Source of the DNA: Bacteroidales bacterium
Lineage (GTDB): Bacteria > Bacteroidota > Bacteroidia > Bacteroidales > UBA932
Length of the DNA: 5,672 nt
Direction of reading: 5' to 3'
Assembly (NCBI GenBank): GCA_018433265.1
Contig: JAHDRO010000286.1
Coordinates: 1-5,672 of the forward strand
The position numbers were made by a program, and so were the translations under genes. Under the pieces are notes generated by a model. It saw nothing but the letters and a program-made list of their open reading frames with translations, searched no databases and was not told the DNA's origin. Shown here piece by piece: positions 1-5,672 of the stretch (its first letter is position 1; the number at the start of each line of letters is the position of its first letter).

Positions 1-689
1 GCAATGTCTATTCAATGACTCCCAATGCCGATCCAACTGATTTGAATTCATATATTGAACAGCAAAAAATCTCTTTATTTGTTACAGGAAATGGTGCCTT
101 AACTTGGAACGGCGGTACCGGTTCCTCTTCTTATTTTTTGCTGAAAGGCTATCTTGAAATGCTTTTGAAAAGATTTGGAATTGAATTGGCTGATTTGACA
201 TATTCAATGGCTCCTGATGATATTTTTGCCGAAGGGCTTGTTTATTTAACAAACGGAGGAAAAGAGATTGCAACCATAGGTACAATAAGCAACGGTCTCC
301 TTAAACAGTTCGGATTCAAGCAAAAAGTTTATGCTGCTGAAGTGTCATGGTTACCTATTTTGAACTTTATAAAGAGACACAAAATAACATTTAAAGAGCT
401 CCCAAGGTTTCCTGAAGTTAGGAGAGATCTGGCTTTACTCGTGGATGAAACTGTTTCTTTTGCTGAGTTAAGAGCCCTTGCTTTCAAGACAGAAAAAAGA
501 TTGCTTAAAAAAATCACGCTTTTTGATGTTTACAGGGGAGACAAAATCCCTTCTGGCAAGAAGCAATATGCAATTAGTTTCTTATTGCAGGACACTGAGA
601 AAACCCTGACTGACAAATATGTTGAAGAGGTGATGAATAGATTGTTTTCAGCATTTTCAGATAAATTTGGTGCTACATTAAGAAATTAA
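1..689 (+). CDS. pheT: Phenylalanyl-tRNA synthetase beta chain, C-terminal part (5' end outside window)
   Basis: PheT is the large subunit of the cytoplasmic alpha2beta2 phenylalanyl-tRNA synthetase, which charges tRNA-Phe with phenylalanine. The frame is open from the left edge, with the first whole codon at base 3 and the TAA at 687-689. About 228 residues are visible of the roughly 800 usual for bacterial PheT. An internal ATG at base 15 is not the true start, because coding continues upstream of it. The first part, with its VTGN and W-N-G residues, fits the catalytic-like core of the beta chain. The last ~97 residues (about bases 396-686) are the ferredoxin-fold anticodon-binding domain (FDX-ACB), which holds the tRNA anticodon stem. 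It is recognised by FPEVRRDLALLVD, by LFDVYRGDKIPSGKK and by the terminal segment ending FGATLRN. The visible part looks intact. The UbiA-family gene starts one base after the stop, so the two are probably co-transcribed. Identification is by family motifs and is secure. Confidence 0.96.
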   Translation, partial: NVYSMTPNADPTDLNSYIEQQKISLFVTGNGALTWNGGTGSSSYFLLKGYLEMLLKRFGIELADLTYSMAPDDIFAEGLVYLTNGGKEIATIGTISNGLLKQFGFKQKVYAAEVSWLPILNFIKRHKITFKELPRFPEVRRDLALLVDETVSFAELRALAFKTEKRLLKKITLFDVYRGDKIPSGKKQYAISFLLQDTEKTLTDKYVEEVMNRLFSAFSDKFGATLRN

Positions 690-690
690 T

Positions 691-1563
691 ATGAGCGTTT
701 CTATCCGGAGGAGAATTGCAGATTATCTTAATCTTGTCAAGTTTGCCCACACTGTTTTTGCATTACCTTTTGCCATTATTGGCTTTTTCTTGGCAATGCA
801 GGTAGATGGTCAAGAATTTTCTTGGAGAATATTTTTCCTCATGCTTTGTGCCATGGTGTTTGCAAGAAACAGTGCCATGAGTTTTAACAGATATGTAGAC
901 AGGTTTATTGATTCAGTCAATCCAAGAACTGCTGGAAGAGAGTTGCCTTCAAAGAAATTATCATCGTCATCAGTATTGATATTTGTGTTTGTAAATATGG
1001 CGCTTTTTGTATTGACAACTGCATTAATTAATAGGTTGACTTTGATTCTTTCCTTACCTGCTCTTATAATAATTATGGGTTACAGTTTTTTAAAGCGCTA
1101 TACATTTCTGTGCCATTATGGATTGGGTCTTTCACTTGCCATAGCTCCCATTGGTGCATATATCAGCATGACAGGATCATTCAATATTGTTCCGTTGATT
1201 TTGTCTGCAATAGTTTTTTTATGGTCAAGTGGCTTTGACATATTGTATTCACTCGATGACGAAGAATTTGATAAAAAATACGCTATTCACTCCATACCTG
1301 CAAGGTTTGGACGAAAAAGAGCCATGATTGTTTCAGCCGTCGGACATGCTTTGGTTTTACCGCTTCTTTTGCTGTTTTATTATTATGGCATGATGGGTAC
1401 AAAATACATAATAGGAGCAGCAGTTTTTACCTTACTTCTTATTTATCAGCATTTAATCATTAAACCTACTGACATTTCACGTCTGAATGCAGCCTTTTTT
1501 ACCTCTAACGGAGTTGCGTCTCTCTTGTTTGCAATTTTTACTGTTTGGGATATATTGGCCTAA
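691..1563 (+). CDS. ubiA: UbiA-family membrane prenyltransferase (4-hydroxybenzoate polyprenyltransferase-like; possible MqnP)
   Basis: This 290-residue integral membrane protein belongs to the UbiA superfamily, which attaches a polyprenyl chain from its diphosphate to an aromatic ring, usually in quinone synthesis. Both Asp-rich Mg-diphosphate motifs are present: N66-R-Y-V-D70-R-F-I-D74 (NxxxDxxxD), followed by NPRTAGRELP at 77-86, and a second at D183 and D189-D190 through D194, followed by SIPARFG. Several long hydrophobic stretches, for example around 20-36, 46-58, 93-128, 143-158, 165-180, 211-232 and 238-252, fit the family's usual bundle of about nine helices. The length is normal for the family. 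The ATG is one base after the pheT stop, with no clear Shine-Dalgarno site; the N-terminus (YLNLVKFAHTVFALPFA) matches where the family usually begins, which supports this start. The overall pattern is nearest, from memory, to the 'ubiA_other' group, which includes MqnP of the futalosine menaquinone route. Substrate cannot be read from sequence: 4-hydroxybenzoate, a futalosine-route naphthoate or another aromatic is possible. The family call is firm; the exact function is open. Confidence 0.9.
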   Translation: MSVSIRRRIADYLNLVKFAHTVFALPFAIIGFFLAMQVDGQEFSWRIFFLMLCAMVFARNSAMSFNRYVDRFIDSVNPRTAGRELPSKKLSSSSVLIFVFVNMALFVLTTALINRLTLILSLPALIIIMGYSFLKRYTFLCHYGLGLSLAIAPIGAYISMTGSFNIVPLILSAIVFLWSSGFDILYSLDDEEFDKKYAIHSIPARFGRKRAMIVSAVGHALVLPLLLLFYYYGMMGTKYIIGAAVFTLLLIYQHLIIKPTDISRLNAAFFTSNGVASLLFAIFTVWDILA

Positions 1564-1598
1564 AATACTTCTATAGCTGAATAATTTTCTTATACAAA

Positions 1599-1636
1599 AG
1601 AAGGCACCCAAAATTCCTTTTTGGACGCCCTCTTCT
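1599..1636 (-). terminator. Imperfect hairpin, probable eno terminator in convergent spacer
   Basis: The arms pair as AGAAG (1599-1603) with CTTCT (1632-1636), GC (1604-1605) with GC (1627-1628), and CCAAAA (1608-1613) with TTTTGG (1619-1624). The loop is about five bases, with a two-base mismatch on each side and a three-base bulge (1629-1631). Read on the minus strand, it lies 23 bases past the eno stop codon and runs into TTCTTTTG, a short T-rich tail typical of an intrinsic terminator. Read on the plus strand, the 3' arm is followed by GAAAATC and has no T tract, so it is a poor terminator for the pheT-ubiA transcript. The hairpin is visible; termination activity is inferred. Confidence 0.5.
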
Positions 1637-1659
1637 GAAAATCTATTGGATTAGCAGTG

Positions 1660-2991
<1,332 letters not shown>

Positions 2992-4470
2992 ATGAAATCA
3001 AGAACTTTCATTCTGATATTAATTTTAGCATTAATTTTCTCAATCACATCCAATGCACAAGTAACCAGTGGTTTGAGAATTGTCAGTGGTAAAGTTGATA
3101 CTGTATTCAGAGCTTCACATTACATTGTAGGAGCTGCAAAACCAGGGTCTGAAATTTTTATAAACGGCATAAGCGTAAAGCAGTACAAAACAGGCTCTTT
3201 TGGTATAGTAATTAACTTGGTAGAGGGCAATAATCCTATAGAAGTTAGAGTCAGAAATTCAAATGAGGATATCAGAGAAAGTTTCTCTGTATATTACAAA
3301 TTGCAATCACCTCAGTCAATAAAAAAGTCTGTCAAGGACACACTGCCTTTTAATGGATTAGTAGTTACAACTCTTCCCGGAGCTTTTTTGAATTACAGTG
3401 CCGGTGATGATAGACTTGGAGGATCAAAGATTAATTACATTTCAGAAGGTGTGAATATGGCTGTTATCGATTCAACAGGAGACCTCTATAAAGTCAGATT
3501 GTCTGAAAATAGGTACTGTTTTTTACCTAAGGAGTATGCTGTGAATGCTCCATTTGGTACTAATCCTCCGTTTACAATTACCGGTTCATGGAGCGTTTCA
3601 AATAACGATAAATGTGACCAAGTGAGGATATCTCTTGAAGAGAGAGTCCCTTATACACTTAGTTTTGAGCTTGACCCTTCCAAGATAATAGTAGATTTGT
3701 ATAGTGCTCAATGTAATTCTAACTGGATAACTCAATATCTTGATCTAGAAATTGTAGATTATGTTGATTTTGAGCAGATTGAATCTGATGTTTTCAGAGT
3801 AATTATTAAGCTTAAATCCAATAAATGTTGGGGATATACTGCGGAATATTCTGACAACTCTTTAGTAATTAGTGTTAAACATTCTCCAAATCCTACTCTT
3901 AAGGGTATGATAATTGGTTTGGATGCCGGGCATGGAGGAAGTGCATCAGGTGCTGTGAGTCCGTCTGGTATTAAGGAAAAGGATTTGAATCTTTCTATGG
4001 TGTATATGTTGAAAGAGGAGTTTGAAAAGAGAGGTGCCAAAGTGGTTTTGAGCAGAAAGGATGATTCAGATATGACCATGGCTGAAAGAAAGAAAATTTT
4101 CAAAGATGCAGGAATAGACATGCTTATCTCAATTCATTGCAATGCGAGCGGCAATCCACTTGTAAGTGGGGGAACAAGTGCTTATTATAAGCATATTGAA
4201 TACAGAGATCTTGCTGCCACTATTCTAAAAAGATTGGTTGCAATTGATGGGGGAATAAAAAATTTCGGTCTTGTAGGCAATTTTAATTTTTCTCTGAATG
4301 GACCGACAGATTATCCTTCAGTGCTTGTTGAAACTTTGTTTTTGAGTTCCTTGCCAGATGAGGAGAAAATATCTGACCCTCAATTTAGAAGAAAAATGAT
4401 GATTGAAGTGGCAGAAGGGGTTGAAGATTATCTGAAAATTGTGAAAAAGGAGGCTAAAAAGGAGAAGTAA
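2992..4470 (+). CDS. Exported zinc N-acetylmuramoyl-L-alanine amidase (Amidase_3 family) with N-terminal beta domains
   Basis: This enzyme cuts the amide bond between N-acetylmuramic acid and L-alanine of the stem peptide in peptidoglycan, acting in the periplasm during cell separation or wall turnover. The protein is 492 residues from the ATG at 2992. Residues 1-22 form a signal peptide: a K/R start, hydrophobic FILILILALIF, then SNA-Q at the likely cleavage site. Next come an Ig-like segment (about 30-103, with PGSEIFINGISV and EGNNPIEVRV), an SH3-like segment (about 120-184, with LYKVRL and YCFLPKEYA), and an AMIN-like beta domain (about 193-297). The C-terminal Amidase_3 domain (about 305-483) has zinc ligands H314 (DAGHGG), E329 (GIKEKDLNL) and H382 (SIHCNAS), and catalytic E447 (VETLFLSS), so it should be active. 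The protein ends in a short Lys/Glu tail. An in-frame TTG at 2950 would extend it by 14 residues, but that would bury the signal peptide, so the ATG is preferred. The N-terminal domain calls are by pattern only and tentative; the catalytic domain is secure. Confidence 0.92.
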   Translation: MKSRTFILILILALIFSITSNAQVTSGLRIVSGKVDTVFRASHYIVGAAKPGSEIFINGISVKQYKTGSFGIVINLVEGNNPIEVRVRNSNEDIRESFSVYYKLQSPQSIKKSVKDTLPFNGLVVTTLPGAFLNYSAGDDRLGGSKINYISEGVNMAVIDSTGDLYKVRLSENRYCFLPKEYAVNAPFGTNPPFTITGSWSVSNNDKCDQVRISLEERVPYTLSFELDPSKIIVDLYSAQCNSNWITQYLDLEIVDYVDFEQIESDVFRVIIKLKSNKCWGYTAEYSDNSLVISVKHSPNPTLKGMIIGLDAGHGGSASGAVSPSGIKEKDLNLSMVYMLKEEFEKRGAKVVLSRKDDSDMTMAERKKIFKDAGIDMLISIHCNASGNPLVSGGTSAYYKHIEYRDLAATILKRLVAIDGGIKNFGLVGNFNFSLNGPTDYPSVLVETLFLSSLPDEEKISDPQFRRKMMIEVAEGVEDYLKIVKKEAKKEK

Positions 4471-4477
4471 CAGTCTG

Positions 4478-5672
4478 ATGGGATTTGAACTTAAGTCTGA
4501 CTATAAGCCTACGGGAGATCAGCCTGAAGCTATTGAGCAACTGGTCAACTATCTTCAAAATGGTGTAGAAGCTGTGACCTTACTTGGTGTGACCGGTTCA
4601 GGTAAAACTTTCACTATGGCAAATGTGATCGAAAGATTACAGAGGCCTGCTCTTATATTAAGTCATAACAAAACTCTTGCTGCCCAGCTGTATGGAGAGT
4701 TTAAAGAGTTTTTTCCCAACAATGCTGTAGAGTACTTTGTTTCGTATTATGACTATTACCAACCCGAAGCATATCTGCCTACTACCGATACATATATTGA
4801 AAAAGATCTGAGCATTAATGATGAAATTGAAAAACTGAGACTTCACACTTCCAGTTCACTTCTTTCAGGGAGAAGGGATGTGATAGTTATTTCAAGTGTT
4901 TCATGTTTATATGGTATTGGGAATCCTGAGGATTTTCATGCTAGTACTGTAAAATTGAAAAAGGGACAAAAAATCTCAAGGAGCAGATTGCTCTATGCAC
5001 TCGTTGATAGTCAGTACTCAAGAAACGAGGCTGATTTTAAAAGAGGAACCTTTCGTGTCAAAGGTGATACAATTGATATTTATCCTGCATATTCGGATAC
5101 TGCATGTAGAATAATATTTTTCGGAGACGAGGTGGAATCAATAGAGCTTTTCGAACCAATTACCAGCGCTATGATTGATGAGCTGGACGAAGTGTCAGTT
5201 TATCCTGCAAATATCTTCGTAACAACAAGAGAACGTATAAAAAATGCAGTGAGGGCAATTCAGGATGATTTGACAAAGCAGTTTGACTACTTAACAGGCA
5301 TCGGCAAACATCTTGAAGCTAAAAGACTGAAACAAAGGGTTGAATATGACTTGGAAATGATTAAGGAGATAGGTTATTGTTCCGGAATTGAGAATTATTC
5401 CCGATATTTTGACGGAAGAGCCCCAGGAATGAGACCTTTTTGTCTGATAGATTATTTTCCGCGTGATTTTGTCACGTTTATAGATGAAAGTCATGTAACA
5501 ATTCCTCAGGTAAGAGCCATGTATGGAGGAGACAGGTCGAGAAAGGAGACTCTAATTGAGTACGGATTCAGACTTCCTGCAGCAGCAGATAACAGACCTC
5601 TTAAGTTTAACGAATTTGAAAGTATTTTGGGACAAAGAGTTTTTGTAAGCGCAACTCCTGCTGATTATGAAC
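4478..5672 (+). CDS. uvrB: UvrABC excinuclease subunit B, N-terminal part (3' end outside window)
   Basis: UvrB is the damage-verifying helicase-like subunit of nucleotide excision repair; it is loaded onto DNA by UvrA and recruits UvrC for incision. The frame is open from the ATG at 4478 to the right edge, giving 398 complete codons plus one base of a usual ~670-680. The start MGFELKSDYKPTGDQPEAI is the standard one. Visible are Walker A GVTGSGKT (37-44), SHNKTLAAQLYGEF (62-75), the tyrosine-rich beta-hairpin that inserts between DNA strands (YYDYYQPEAYLP, 90-101), SSVSCLYGIG (139-148), the UvrA-interacting domain region (about 150-250), YSRYFDGRAPG (307-317), Walker B/DEAD-like FIDESH (334-339) and SATP (391-394). 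The remaining helicase motifs and the C-terminal UVR motif lie beyond the window. It starts 7 bases after the amidase stop, so co-transcription is likely. A GGAG at 4461-4464 inside the amidase end is a possible Shine-Dalgarno site, but the 13-base spacing is long. No stop or frameshift is seen. Confidence 0.98.
   Translation, partial: MGFELKSDYKPTGDQPEAIEQLVNYLQNGVEAVTLLGVTGSGKTFTMANVIERLQRPALILSHNKTLAAQLYGEFKEFFPNNAVEYFVSYYDYYQPEAYLPTTDTYIEKDLSINDEIEKLRLHTSSSLLSGRRDVIVISSVSCLYGIGNPEDFHASTVKLKKGQKISRSRLLYALVDSQYSRNEADFKRGTFRVKGDTIDIYPAYSDTACRIIFFGDEVESIELFEPITSAMIDELDEVSVYPANIFVTTRERIKNAVRAIQDDLTKQFDYLTGIGKHLEAKRLKQRVEYDLEMIKEIGYCSGIENYSRYFDGRAPGMRPFCLIDYFPRDFVTFIDESHVTIPQVRAMYGGDRSRKETLIEYGFRLPAAADNRPLKFNEFESILGQRVFVSATPADYE

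Noticed and set aside
3759..4121. Minus-strand open frame of 120 codons antisense to the amidase
   Set aside because: It lies opposite the conserved zinc-binding part of the amidase, with no family resemblance and no upstream signals.

Overview
This window looks like ordinary chromosomal DNA from a member of the Bacteroidota, probably of the order Bacteroidales. The evidence is AT-rich sequence, gene starts without convincing Shine-Dalgarno sites, a TAnnTTTG-type promoter element, and protein sequences (especially enolase, UvrB and the PheT C-terminus) that read like Bacteroidales homologues. This assignment comes from recognition by eye, not from a search. The window is densely coding, with no gene-free stretch longer than about 100 bases.

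Layout from left to right. (1) Bases 1-689 (+) hold the 3' end of pheT (phenylalanyl-tRNA synthetase beta chain), cut by the window edge. (2) After a single base, 691-1563 (+) encodes a UbiA-family membrane prenyltransferase, almost certainly in the same transcript. (3) Bases 1564-1659 are a convergent spacer with an imperfect hairpin that best fits a terminator for the opposing gene. (4) Bases 1660-2931 (-) encode a complete enolase. (5) Bases 2932-2991 are a 60-base AT-rich divergent promoter region. (6) Bases 2992-4470 (+) encode an exported multidomain zinc N-acetylmuramoyl-L-alanine amidase. (7) After 7 bases, uvrB starts at 4478 (+) and runs off the right edge, with about 398 residues present.

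The genes are housekeeping functions: translation, quinone side-chain attachment, glycolysis, peptidoglycan hydrolysis and nucleotide excision repair. They form two plus-strand pairs (pheT-ubiA family; amidase-uvrB) on either side of a single minus-strand gene, eno. The genes in each pair have no obvious biochemical link.

I found no mobile element, CRISPR array, tRNA or rRNA gene, toxin-antitoxin pair, defence cassette or broken gene, and I do not see a previously undescribed system here. The points most worth a second look are the exact substrate of the UbiA-family enzyme (possibly the futalosine-pathway enzyme MqnP), the N-terminal domains of the amidase, and the short shared eno/amidase control region.
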